Shown piece by piece: positions 35,635-43,763 of a DNA stretch of 64,000 nucleotides; positions within the stretch are counted from its first letter, which is position 1; each line of letters opens with the position of its first letter. The DNA comes from Paramicrobacterium agarici (GTDB lineage Bacteria > Actinomycetota > Actinomycetes > Actinomycetales > Microbacteriaceae), in the NCBI RefSeq assembly GCF_002563955.1, contig NZ_PDJE01000001.1, forward strand, positions 434,001 to 498,000. The letters are read 5' to 3'. Both the position numbers and the translations under genes were made by a program. A model generated the notes under the pieces. The model did no database searches. It saw nothing but the letters and a program-made list of their open reading frames with translations, and was not told where the DNA came from.

Positions 35635-36731
35635 CGTTCTTCCGCGGCCTCGGCCTCATCATCGGTCTCGAACTGCGCCAACGCGTTCGCGGTGTCGCGT
35701 GGTACGTGCTCATCGGCATCTTCGTCGTACTCGTCGCCATCGTTACGGCACTGCTGTGGCTGACGACACGCACCTGGAACACCGGCCCCGAGATCGGGGC
35801 AGCGGAGACCGGAGCAGGCGGCTGGCTGTTCTCACTCATTCTCTACTTCGTGCTGCTGCTCGGCACCCTCGCAACCCCAGCGTTCAGCGGAAACGCCGTC
35901 AATGGCGAGAGGGATGCCGGCACGCTCGCGACCACCCAGGTGACACTCGTCTCGACCACGCAGATCGTGCTGGGCAAGTTCGTCGCAGCGTGGGTCGCCT
36001 CGCTCGCCTTTCTCGTGGCGAGCCTGCCGTTCATCGCCATCGCGCTCGTGCTCGGCAACCTCGACGTCGCGACGATCGCCGTGTCGTTCGTTGTGCTCGC
36101 CGCAGAACTCGGGGTTCTCGCCGCTCTCGGCGTCGCACTGTCGGCCATCATCACGCGACCGCTGTTCTCCATCGTGGTGAGCTATCTCGTCGTCGCCGCG
36201 CTCAGCATCGGCACGCTCATCGCGTTTGGCCTGCTCGGTACGGTGACCACCTCGACGGTCACCGAGACGTACATCGGCATGGAAGCCGACGAGTTCGACG
36301 AGCAGACGGGCGAGCCGATTGACCCGGTGTGCCTCGACCCCGAGACGCGCACGTACCAGCAGCCGCGCTACGACCTGTACTGGGGATTTCTCGCTGCAAA
36401 TCCATATGTCGTGATCGCGGATGCTGCGCCCGGCGGTTTCGATTCGCACGGCAACCCGACAAATATGTTCAGCACGCTCTCGAGCGGCGTGCGGTCGCTG
36501 CAAACTCCGCCGGAGTTCGAGCCCGTCCTCGATTACTGCAATGACGGAAACCCGGGAATGTCGTACCTCGCCGATCGGCCGACGCCCGAAGAGGTGCACG
36601 ACAACGCGGTGCCAAGCTGGTTCGTCGGCCTCGGCATCCATGTGCTTCTGGCCGCCGGCGCCCTGTGGTGGGCCATCGCGCGAACCCGCACGCCCGCCAA
36701 GCGCCTCGCGACGGGCAGCCGCATCGCCTGA
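35631..36731 (+). CDS. ABC-2 type permease
   Basis: 366 residues, GTG start. Six main hydrophobic segments, including WYVLIGIFVVLVAIVTALLW, LFSLILYFVLLLGTLATPAF, and FVGLGIHVLLAAGALWWAIA at the C-terminus. The NGERDAGTLATTQVT motif after the second helix is typical of ABC-2 exporters. An acidic extracytoplasmic loop of ~110 residues separates the last two helices. Its partner is the overlapping ATPase gene. Confidence 0.88.
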   Translation: MTFFRGLGLIIGLELRQRVRGVAWYVLIGIFVVLVAIVTALLWLTTRTWNTGPEIGAAETGAGGWLFSLILYFVLLLGTLATPAFSGNAVNGERDAGTLATTQVTLVSTTQIVLGKFVAAWVASLAFLVASLPFIAIALVLGNLDVATIAVSFVVLAAELGVLAALGVALSAIITRPLFSIVVSYLVVAALSIGTLIAFGLLGTVTTSTVTETYIGMEADEFDEQTGEPIDPVCLDPETRTYQQPRYDLYWGFLAANPYVVIADAAPGGFDSHGNPTNMFSTLSSGVRSLQTPPEFEPVLDYCNDGNPGMSYLADRPTPEEVHDNAVPSWFVGLGIHVLLAAGALWWAIARTRTPAKRLATGSRIA

Positions 36732-36764
36732 GCGACCGTGTCTGGAGCCAGGGTGAGCAGCTAT

Positions 36765-36782
36765 CGGGCATTCGAGTGCCCG
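36765..36782. terminator. Weak hairpin between convergent ABC permease and Tp34-like genes
   Basis: CGGGCA / TGCCCG with a 6-nt loop lies in the 70-bp gap between convergent stops; the flanking GGGTGAGCA and TGCTCGCCC extend it imperfectly. It could terminate both directions. There is no T-run. Confidence 0.4.
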
Positions 36783-36801
36783 CGTGAGAGGTTGCTCGCC
36801 C

Positions 36802-37371
36802 CTACTGCGGAGGCTCCACCGGTTCTGCGCCGCGCTTGATCTTCACGCCCGTGAACTCGACGTCAACGGGCTCTGTGAAGCGGCGCCCGTTGATCTCGTC
36901 GTGGCGCATGAAGGTCGGCGGATCGATGTGCACCTTGAGCGTGTACTCGCCATCTTCTGGCAGCGTCCAGTTGCGGGCGTAGTGATAGAGCATCGGATGC
37001 CACACGAGCATCTGATCGTGCGGGCCGAACGTCTCTCCACTCGGTGACACGAGCGTCGCCGTGACGTTGAGGCACGGCACAAAGCGGCCGTCTGCGGCAT
37101 CGCACGCGACGATCTCAAGATGCACGTTCTCGTCGTCGGGATTGACCCACGTGAGGGAACCGTCGGCGAAATCGTACATTCCTTCAGCATCCTCAACCGC
37201 GTAGCCGACGATGTAATCGCCCGCGGGTTGCGTGCCGCCATCTTTCGCAACCTCCTCGGCCATGTAGCGCAGCGCCTCGCGGTAGGCGTCACCCTCGGCC
37301 TTTGCACGGTCAAGCTGCGGCTGCGTCGCCTCGGAACTGTTGGGGTCCATAGGCGGAGTGTGCGCGCTCAT
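36802..37371 (-). CDS. Tp34/P19-like iron-transport-associated protein
   Basis: 189 residues resembling the Tp34/P19 metal-binding family: GDYIVGYAVEDAEGMYDF, LNVTATLVSPSGETFGPHDQ, LVWHPMLYHYARNW and VHIDPPTFMRHDEINGRRF. The His- and Met-containing segments are those that bind Cu/Fe in P19. Unlike most members, it has no signal peptide or lipobox, so it would be cytoplasmic unless exported another way. Its start overlaps the stop of the preceding small gene by 4 nt. Confidence 0.78.
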   Translation of the reverse strand: MSAHTPPMDPNSSEATQPQLDRAKAEGDAYREALRYMAEEVAKDGGTQPAGDYIVGYAVEDAEGMYDFADGSLTWVNPDDENVHLEIVACDAADGRFVPCLNVTATLVSPSGETFGPHDQMLVWHPMLYHYARNWTLPEDGEYTLKVHIDPPTFMRHDEINGRRFTEPVDVEFTGVKIKRGAEPVEPPQ

Positions 37372-37769
37372 GCGTCCTCCCGTTCAGGGTTGTCGAGGCG
37401 GAAGAACGTCGATTGGTTGCCGTTCGACTTCTTCTCTTGATAGATGAAGTTGAGACGCCGCGCGTCGAAGGTCTCGAACCATTCGTCCCACGAGACCTCG
37501 CGCAGCCCACCGTCGTCGTGCGAGAAATCGATCTGCAGCACGCCCATGCGTTCTCCATGCTCGGTCGCCTCGACGGTCGCGGGGGTTCCTCCGCGCTCCT
37601 TCGCCCATGCCGTGATCACGTCGTGACTTGTCGTCACGAGCGTTGCGCCGTCGTGGTCGGGCTTCTCGTCTGGCGACGAGATGACCTGCGCGTTCTCAAT
37701 CGATTCTGACATTCCGGGCCCCGTGCGGATCTCGCCGTCGTCGCCTGCGTTTTGCGTCTCATCAGTCAT
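37368..37769 (-). CDS. Conserved hypothetical protein, 133 aa
   Basis: Small acidic protein of a widespread unnamed family: TTSHDVITAWAKERGGTPATV, VLQIDFSHDDGGLREVSWDE and FETFDARRLNFIYQEK are the conserved segments. The N-terminal ~40 residues are disordered and acidic. It forms a two-gene operon with the Tp34-like gene (ATGA overlap). Members are sometimes mislabelled as branching-enzyme fragments; the function is not known. Confidence 0.75.
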   Translation of the reverse strand: MTDETQNAGDDGEIRTGPGMSESIENAQVISSPDEKPDHDGATLVTTSHDVITAWAKERGGTPATVEATEHGERMGVLQIDFSHDDGGLREVSWDEWFETFDARRLNFIYQEKKSNGNQSTFFRLDNPEREDA

Positions 37770-37890
37770 TGCGATCCTCCATCCATCGTGTGGAACTGCA
37801 CGATCGTCACGGTACGCAGCTTCGGCTCTGCCCGTCTATTCCCTTTCGGACCCCGAGAACTCGTGCCATAATGGCCCGCTTGGCCGCCGG

Positions 37891-38325
37891 TCAGCTGTGC
37901 CGGCGGCGCTGCCTGCGCTCAGATGCCGAGAGCCCGACCGACGCCAGCACGGCAATGAGCAGCGCGCAGACGCCGACGACGACAACGTTCTGCTGCAGCG
38001 TGCCGAGCACGCCGAAAGCGACAGCGGGCACCGAGACGCCGCAGATCACCGCGGCGACTGTTGCCGAGGTCACACGGCGTCGGGCGCTCGGAGAACGCCG
38101 CTGAGCAATCACGACGCTCGCCGCGCCGAGCGAGGCCGCAAACCCGATCAGCGCTCCCGCCGCCGCAGCGATGAGCGCGTACACGACAGCGAGATCGAGC
38201 GAGATGCCACCGGCGAACCACGCAACCTCGATCAGGGTGCCGACGAAGATGTATCCGGCAGCGGCGACGGCGCCGCCCACGACAGCGCCGATCACAAGGA
38301 CGATGATGCTGCCGAACTTCCACAC
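37891..38325 (-). CDS. Hypothetical membrane protein, 144 aa
   Basis: Four hydrophobic segments (IIVLVIGAVVGGAVAAAGYI; LDLAVVYALIAAAAGALIGF; TVAAVICGVSVPAVAFGV; VVVVGVCALLIAVLASVGL) with a basic loop RRSPSARRRV between the second and third, and a basic C-terminal tail. No family recognised. The gene stands alone between the Tp34-like operon and ilvD. Confidence 0.62.
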   Translation of the reverse strand: MWKFGSIIVLVIGAVVGGAVAAAGYIFVGTLIEVAWFAGGISLDLAVVYALIAAAAGALIGFAASLGAASVVIAQRRSPSARRRVTSATVAAVICGVSVPAVAFGVLGTLQQNVVVVGVCALLIAVLASVGLSASERRQRRRHS

Positions 38326-38384
38326 AGATCTAAGTATGCGCTCGGCCGACGACAGAGCGCCTGAACGCGTTGCCGAGACTTTCG

Positions 38385-40304
38385 TCAGCTCTGAAGCGCG
38401 GCAGCCTCGGCACCCAGTGCGTCCTGAGCCTCGACAATGCGCAGCGCGCGCTCGACCTTGTCGACGTCGCGCACCGCGCCCTTGTCGGCCGACAGCGCCA
38501 TGGCAGCGTAGGCGCGAAGCGCGGGAGACACGATGCGCTCACGATCACGCGGCGCGAAGCCACCGCTCGCGAGCAGCGCACGGCGACGCTCCTCGAGCAC
38601 GTCGTCTGGCACGTCGAGCGACATGGACCGGCTCGGAATGTCGATCGTGACGGTGTCGCCGTCCTCGACGAGGGCGATGAGACCACCGGATGCTGCCTCG
38701 GGCGAGATGTGCCCGATCGACAGTCCCGAGGTTCCGCCCGAGAAACGTCCGTCGGTGATCAGCGCGCACTTCTTGCCGAGCCCGCGACCCTTGAGGAACG
38801 ACGTCGGATACAGCATCTCCTGCATGCCCGGGCCGCCCTTGGGGCCTTCGTAGCGAATGACGACGACGTCGCCGGCGCCAACTTCCTTCGCGAGGATCTT
38901 CTGCACGGCCTCGTCTTGCGATTCACACACGACGGCCGGGCCCGAGAACGTCCAGATCGACTCGTCGACGCCCGCGGTCTTCACGACGGCGCCGTCTACA
39001 GCGAGGTTGCCGCGCAGCACGGCGAGCCCGCCGTCGACCGAATATGCGTGCTCCATGTCGCGGATGCATCCCTCCGCAGCATCCGTGTCGAGATCGGCCC
39101 AACGCTCCGACTGGCTGAACGCCGTCGACGACCGCTTGCCGCCCGGCGCGGCGAACCACAGGTCCATTGCTTCGGCGGATGCTGCGCCGCCACGCACATC
39201 CCAGGCGTCGAGCCACTCGGCCAACGACGGCGCGTGCACGCTGTGCACGTTCTCGTTGAGCAGGCCGCCGCGGCGCAGCTCGCCCAGGATCGCGGGGATG
39301 CCGCCGGCGCGGTGCACGTCTTCCATGTAATAGGTGCGGCCGTTCGCGACGTTGGGGGCGACCTTCGCGAGGCACGGCACCCGGCGCGACACCGCGTCGA
39401 TCTCGTCGAGTCCGAAGTCGACGCCCGCCTCGTGGGCCGCCGCGAGCAGGTGCAGAATCGTGTTCGTCGATCCGCCCATCGCGATGTCGAGCGCCATGGC
39501 ATTTTCAAACGCCGCGGGGCTCGCGATCGCGCGCGGCAGCACCGACTCGTCGTCGCCGTCGTAGTACCGGGTCGCGATGTCGACGACGGTCTTTCCGGCG
39601 TTCTCGTACAGCGCCTTGCGCGCGGTGTGCGTCGCGAGCACGGAGCCATTGCCGGGCAGCGACAGGCCCATCGCCTCGGTGAGGCAGTTCATCGAGTTCG
39701 CCGTGAACATGCCCGAGCACGAGCCGCACGTCGGGCATGCGCTCTCTTCGATGCGCAGCATGTCGGCGTCGGAGATGTTCTCGTTGACAGCATCCGAAAT
39801 CGCGTCGACGAGGTCGAGCGAGCGCACCGAGCCGTCGACGAGCGTTGCGTGGCCCGACTCCATGGGGCCGCCCGAGACGAAGACCGTCGGAATGTTGAGG
39901 CGCAGTGCGGCCATCAGCATCCCGGGCGTGATCTTGTCGCAGTTCGAGATGCAGACGAGGGCGTCGGCACAGTGCGCGTTGACCATGTACTCGACCGAGT
40001 CGGCGATGAGGTCGCGACTGGGCAGCGAGTAGAGCATGCCCGAGTGCCCCATGGCGATTCCGTCGTCGACGGCGATCGAGTTGAACTCGCGCGCGATGCC
40101 GCCCGCCTTGTTGATCGCCTCTGACACGATGCGGCCGACCGGCTGCAGGTGCGTGTGACCGGGAACAAACTCGGTGAAGCTGTTCGCGACGGCGATGATC
40201 GGCTTGCCGAAGTCGCTTCCCTTGACGCCGGCGGCGCGCAGCAGTGCGCGGGCTCCGGCCATGTTTCGTCCGTTGGTGACAGTTCGTGAGCGCAGGTGTG
40301 GCAT
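38385..40304 (-). CDS. ilvD: Dihydroxy-acid dehydratase
   Basis: 639 residues, slightly longer than the usual ~560-620. Catalyses dehydration of 2,3-dihydroxy acids in valine, leucine and isoleucine synthesis. Iron-sulphur ligands and signatures are present: [31 protein letters not shown], and the phosphate-like loop [21 protein letters not shown]-terminus [20 protein letters not shown] is canonical. The ATG has no strong Shine-Dalgarno. It is divergent from an MmyB-like regulator across 76 bp. Confidence 0.97.
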   Translation of the reverse strand: MPHLRSRTVTNGRNMAGARALLRAAGVKGSDFGKPIIAVANSFTEFVPGHTHLQPVGRIVSEAINKAGGIAREFNSIAVDDGIAMGHSGMLYSLPSRDLIADSVEYMVNAHCADALVCISNCDKITPGMLMAALRLNIPTVFVSGGPMESGHATLVDGSVRSLDLVDAISDAVNENISDADMLRIEESACPTCGSCSGMFTANSMNCLTEAMGLSLPGNGSVLATHTARKALYENAGKTVVDIATRYYDGDDESVLPRAIASPAAFENAMALDIAMGGSTNTILHLLAAAHEAGVDFGLDEIDAVSRRVPCLAKVAPNVANGRTYYMEDVHRAGGIPAILGELRRGGLLNENVHSVHAPSLAEWLDAWDVRGGAASAEAMDLWFAAPGGKRSSTAFSQSERWADLDTDAAEGCIRDMEHAYSVDGGLAVLRGNLAVDGAVVKTAGVDESIWTFSGPAVVCESQDEAVQKILAKEVGAGDVVVIRYEGPKGGPGMQEMLYPTSFLKGRGLGKKCALITDGRFSGGTSGLSIGHISPEAASGGLIALVEDGDTVTIDIPSRSMSLDVPDDVLEERRRALLASGGFAPRDRERIVSPALRAYAAMALSADKGAVRDVDKVERALRIVEAQDALGAEAAALQS

Positions 40305-40350
40305 GAGACCACAATGGCCGCCGGATGCTACGCGCGGAAGTTGCCCGTTG

Positions 40351-40373
40351 TACTAGTAGTGTCACTACTAGTA
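40351..40373. promoter_or_regulatory. Perfect 23-bp palindrome, probable MmyB-like operator
   Basis: TACTAGTAGTG and CACTACTAGTA are exact 11-bp arms around a single central T. The right arm ends 7 bp before the GTG of the MmyB-like gene, within the 76-bp gap to divergent ilvD. Its position over the likely promoter suggests autorepression. Binding by the adjacent regulator is inferred. Confidence 0.78.
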
Positions 40374-40380
40374 TTGAAGC

Positions 40381-41244
40381 GTGGTTGAGGATGCTGCCAG
40401 CGCGACGCGCTCTGCAGAAGACGCGCAACGCCGCCGTGAGCTCGGCGGATTTCTGCGCGCCCGCCGCACGCAGCTGTCGCGCAGCGAGGTGGGGCTTCCC
40501 CCGCGCACCCGCGGCGGCGACGTGGGACTGCGCCGCGAAGAGGTTTCGTATCTCTCGGGCGTGAGCGTCACGTGGTACACGTGGCTTGAGCAGGGCCGCG
40601 ACATCAACCCGTCACGGCAGGTGGTGGATGCTGTCGCGCGAACGCTGCGGCTCGAAACCTCCGCACACGAGTACGTTCTCGCCCTGCTGGGTTATTCCAC
40701 CCCGCTCCCCCAGCACGCCGCGCCCGTTCCGCAAGCACCGGCGCATCTGCAGCGGCTGCTCGACTCGTGGGACGACCCGGCCTTCGCACTCGCTCCCGAC
40801 TGGGGAATGCTCGCGTGGAACGACGCATACGAACGGCTGTACCCCGGCATCGCGACGGTTGACGACGAGCATCGCAACCTGCTGTGGCTTGTGTTCACCG
40901 ACCCCTATGTGCGCGAGCTGCTTCCGGACTGGCAGGCGACGAGCCGCCGCTTTCTCAGCGAGTTCCGCGCCGAGACCGGGCCGCGGCTCGGTGACCCCGC
41001 GCACGGCGTGCTCGTCGAGAGGCTGAGTGCGGCGAGCGCGGAGTTTCGCGCGGGCTGGGAGAGCCGCGACGTGCAGCGCTTCGCCTCGCGGGAACGGCTG
41101 TTCCAGCATCCTGATGTGGGCCTTCTGCACCTCGAGCACCACCAGCTCGCGCTCTCGGACCACCCAGAGATTCACGTCGTCGTCTATACGGCGATGCCGG
41201 AAACGGATGCTGCCGAGCGCCTCGCCCGCCTGCGGGCACCCTGA
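40381..41244 (+). CDS. XRE/MmyB-type transcriptional regulator
   Basis: 287 residues. N-terminal XRE HTH (LGGFLRARRTQLSRSEVGLP, GLRREEVSYLSGVSVTWYTW, LEQGRDINPSRQVVDAVART) and the C-terminal MmyB-like ligand domain (DDPAFALAPDWGMLAWNDAY ... LLHLEHHQLALSDHPEIHVV). Such regulators are usually repressors of a neighbouring oxidoreductase; here the nearest divergent gene is ilvD and the next same-strand genes are unrelated. GTG start directly behind a perfect palindrome. Confidence 0.9.
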   Translation: MVEDAASATRSAEDAQRRRELGGFLRARRTQLSRSEVGLPPRTRGGDVGLRREEVSYLSGVSVTWYTWLEQGRDINPSRQVVDAVARTLRLETSAHEYVLALLGYSTPLPQHAAPVPQAPAHLQRLLDSWDDPAFALAPDWGMLAWNDAYERLYPGIATVDDEHRNLLWLVFTDPYVRELLPDWQATSRRFLSEFRAETGPRLGDPAHGVLVERLSAASAEFRAGWESRDVQRFASRERLFQHPDVGLLHLEHHQLALSDHPEIHVVVYTAMPETDAAERLARLRAP

Positions 41245-41298
41245 CTCGAGCAACGCGAGTCGCACCCACCCGGCTGCGTGCATTCGTCCGGCGTCGGC

Positions 41299-42219
41299 TC
41301 ACGTCCCGGCCGCACGGGCACGATAGCTGTTCGGCGATTCCCCGACGTGACGTTTGAACGCCGTGCTGAACGCGCTCTCTGAGGAGTACCCGAGCTTGAG
41401 CGCAAGCGGACGGATGCGCGAACCCGGCAACTGCAGCTCACGCTGTGCGAGCAGCATCCGCCATCGCAATGAATAGGCGAGCGGCGGCACACCCGCGACG
41501 TCGCGAAAGCGAACGGCAAATGCGGTGCGCGACATCGCCGCCGCGCGAGCAAGGTCATCGAGGCTCCAGTTTGTCTCGGGATGCTCGTGCATGAGGTCGA
41601 GCGCGGGGCGCATCCGCTCGTCGTCCAGCAGCCGCAGCCACCCAGGCGGCACGTCCGGCTCGCGCGCGAATGCGCGCAGCACGTCGAGAATCAGCAGCTG
41701 ACTGTACTGGCGCACGGCAAACGCGGCGCCTGTTCGATCGGCAACGATCTCCGCGAGGAGCTGGTCGACGTGCGCGCGCACTCGCTTCGCGGGCTCTGCC
41801 GCGGCCTGCACGTGAGCGACGGGAGGCAGGGCGTTCAGCACGAGCTCTCGCCCGGCACCATTCAACTCGATGCGTCCCCCGATGAAGACATCGGCGCTCT
41901 CATGGTCGTCACCTTCGTACCGCGTGATGGTGCCGTTCGAGGGCTGCTCGATCGTTGTGAGCGGGCCATCGCCTGCACTGCCGCGGAGCGACAGCCATGA
42001 TCGTCCGTTGAGAATCGCCACGTCGCCCCGCGAAAGGCGGATCGGCTCGTCGATGCCGTCGGTCGTCAGCCACGCCTCGCCGCGCGCCATGGCGCAGAAC
42101 TTGAGCTGCTCGACAACGGGCGCCTCTGCGTGCCAGCGCCCGCTCACGGCAGCCCCGCCCGAGACAACGCCGCGAACAGCGATCAGATCGAGCACCTCAG
42201 AGAGACGATCGCCGGCCAT
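41299..42219 (-). CDS. AraC-family regulator with cupin domain
   Basis: 306 residues. The N-terminal cupin (GGAAVSGRWHAEAPVVEQLK, GDVAILNGRSWLSL) is followed by a C-terminal AraC double HTH (NWSLDDLARAAAMSRTAFAVR and IRPLALKLGYSSESAFSTAF) ending VGESPNSYRARAAG. It is of the AraC/cupin_6 type often found beside oxidoreductases, and here it is divergent from an SDR across 74 bp; that SDR is the likely target. Confidence 0.9.
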   Translation of the reverse strand: MAGDRLSEVLDLIAVRGVVSGGAAVSGRWHAEAPVVEQLKFCAMARGEAWLTTDGIDEPIRLSRGDVAILNGRSWLSLRGSAGDGPLTTIEQPSNGTITRYEGDDHESADVFIGGRIELNGAGRELVLNALPPVAHVQAAAEPAKRVRAHVDQLLAEIVADRTGAAFAVRQYSQLLILDVLRAFAREPDVPPGWLRLLDDERMRPALDLMHEHPETNWSLDDLARAAAMSRTAFAVRFRDVAGVPPLAYSLRWRMLLAQRELQLPGSRIRPLALKLGYSSESAFSTAFKRHVGESPNSYRARAAGT

Positions 42220-42293
42220 GTTTGAACTCTAAAGCATATTTTCTGTGCTTTACGTTATTCCTCGTTTCGTTGCTACGGAGCACACTGGCATTC

Positions 42294-43064
42294 ATGACTC
42301 AGATCAACACACCCACCACCACCTCCCCGGTCGCTCTCATCAGCGGTGCCAACCGAGGCATCGGGTTGCAGGTCGCCAAGGACCTCGCGGCTCACGGCTT
42401 CGCCGTCGTTGTCGGATCTCGCAATCTTCAGCGGGGTCAAGAGGCCGCTGCCGAGATCGGCGCGAACGCCAGCGCTGTTCAGCTCGACGTCGCCGACGGC
42501 GACTCTATCGCCGCCGCAGCCGACCATATTCGCACCCGCTTCGGCCGACTGGACGTGCTCGTGAACAACGCGGGCGTCTCATTTCTCGGCGACCAGAACA
42601 CGCCGCTGCCCGTCCGCGCAAGCTCGGGACTGCTGTCCGTCGTACCTCTCGACATCGTGCGCCAGATCTACGAGATCAACGTGTTCGGCGTCATCGCATT
42701 GACGCAGGCACTTCTTCCGCTGCTCCGGTCGACAGCGGGCTCGCGCGTCGTCATCGTCGGCAGCGGAGGCGGGTCCCTCGCCGCAAATGCAGACACGGAC
42801 AATCCACATCGCCAGATGTTCGGCGTCTACTCGGCATCGAAGACGGCGCTTCACGCCGTCTCGCTCGCCTTCGCCACGGCACTCGCGCCCGACGGCATCC
42901 CCGTTAACACCGTCGACCCCGGCATGACGTCAACGGCGCTCAACGATTTTCAGGGCACGAAGTCCGTCGAGCAGGGCGCCGCACACATCGTCGAGGTGGC
43001 TCTGCGTGGCACCGACGGCCCCACCGGAACATTCACGAGCGATGAGGGCCCTGTCCCCTGGTGA
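42294..43064 (+). CDS. Short-chain dehydrogenase/reductase (SDR)
   Basis: 256 residues. Classical SDR motifs: cofactor loop SGANRGIG, NNAG in LVNNAGVSFLG, and the catalytic YSASK (with Ser in VIVGSGGGS). NADP preference is plausible from the Arg in the loop. The substrate is unknown. The frame runs upstream to 42222, but ATG 42294 begins the family-like sequence and has GGAG upstream. It is divergent from the AraC-type regulator and convergent with a TetR gene 16 bp away. Confidence 0.9.
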   Translation: MTQINTPTTTSPVALISGANRGIGLQVAKDLAAHGFAVVVGSRNLQRGQEAAAEIGANASAVQLDVADGDSIAAAADHIRTRFGRLDVLVNNAGVSFLGDQNTPLPVRASSGLLSVVPLDIVRQIYEINVFGVIALTQALLPLLRSTAGSRVVIVGSGGGSLAANADTDNPHRQMFGVYSASKTALHAVSLAFATALAPDGIPVNTVDPGMTSTALNDFQGTKSVEQGAAHIVEVALRGTDGPTGTFTSDEGPVPW

Positions 43065-43080
43065 GTGACCGACCCGTGGG

Positions 43081-43650
43081 TCAGCTTGCCGAGCTTGCCG
43101 CGTAAACGTCGTCGAGGGCGCGGCGCACAACAACCCCGAAGCCCTCGTCGCCCTCCGCAGCCGACCACCGTTCATACGCAATATCCATGGCGAGCGCGCC
43201 GAATTCGGCGGCGACCCGCGCGGCCAGCTCGGGAACGCCGCGTCGCGTGAGGCCCGCAGACATCGCCGCCGTCAGCGAGAGACCTTTGAGTGCCTCGCGC
43301 TCTTGAAGCTCGGGGTTGGCCGCGATAACCGCGCGACGGCGCCCCGAGAACTCCCGCGTCTCGGGCGTGAACGTCTGGCTTCCGACAGCGTCGAGTGCGG
43401 CGGCAATGACCTCCCGCGCCGATAGGTCGGCCGGGAGATCCTCGATCGTCTGCTCAAGCAGCGTGGCGACGGCGCCGCCCCCGAAGAGCACCTCGCGCTT
43501 GTCGGGAAAGTACCGAAAGAACGTGCTCTTGGTCAGCCCCGCGCGCTCGGCGATCTCGATCACGGTTGTGCTCTCGTAGCCGTTCTCGGCGAACAGCTCG
43601 ACGGCAGCGACAATGAGCCGCTCGCGCGCATCGGGTTTCCAACGAGGCAT
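43081..43650 (-). CDS. TetR-family transcriptional regulator
   Basis: 189 residues. N-terminal HTH: RERLIVAAVELFAENGYEST, TVIEIAERAGLTKSTFFRYF, PDKREVLFGG. The ligand domain is generic. ATG 43650 is preferred over the longer frame to 43713, which runs through the operator. Divergent from a quinone-type oxidoreductase with two matching 23-bp dyads in the 113-bp gap, so it very likely represses both itself and that gene. Confidence 0.92.
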   Translation of the reverse strand: MPRWKPDARERLIVAAVELFAENGYESTTVIEIAERAGLTKSTFFRYFPDKREVLFGGGAVATLLEQTIEDLPADLSAREVIAAALDAVGSQTFTPETREFSGRRRAVIAANPELQEREALKGLSLTAAMSAGLTRRGVPELAARVAAEFGALAMDIAYERWSAAEGDEGFGVVVRRALDDVYAASSAS

Positions 43651-43690
43651 GGCCACGAGTTTATCGGACCGAGTCGCATCAAACACGGAC

Positions 43691-43713
43691 GTGATGGCAC
43701 TTAGTCCCATCAC
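43691..43713. promoter_or_regulatory. TetR operator, copy 1
   Basis: Dyad with arms GTGATGG and CCATCAC separated by 9 bp. The right 15 bp are identical to the right 15 bp of a second copy 32 bp further on. Located between the TetR gene and its divergent oxidoreductase. Confidence 0.8.
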
Positions 43714-43722
43714 GGGTGTACA

Positions 43723-43745
43723 GTGATAAGACTTAGTCCCATCAC
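43723..43745. promoter_or_regulatory. TetR operator, copy 2
   Basis: Dyad with arms GTGAT and ATCAC, sharing the 15-bp right half ACTTAGTCCCATCAC with copy 1. It ends 18 bp before the oxidoreductase ATG. Centre-to-centre spacing of the two copies is 32 bp, about three helical turns, placing two dimers on the same face. Confidence 0.8.
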
Positions 43746-43763
43746 TGGCATTCGGAGGTCAGT

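Noticed and set aside
38370..40124. 584-codon plus-strand frame opposite ilvD
   Set aside because: Antisense shadow; no domain, and ilvD is unambiguous.
43065..43080. Terminator between SDR and TetR genes
   Set aside because: The gap is 16 bp with only a short imperfect repeat; not enough to call.
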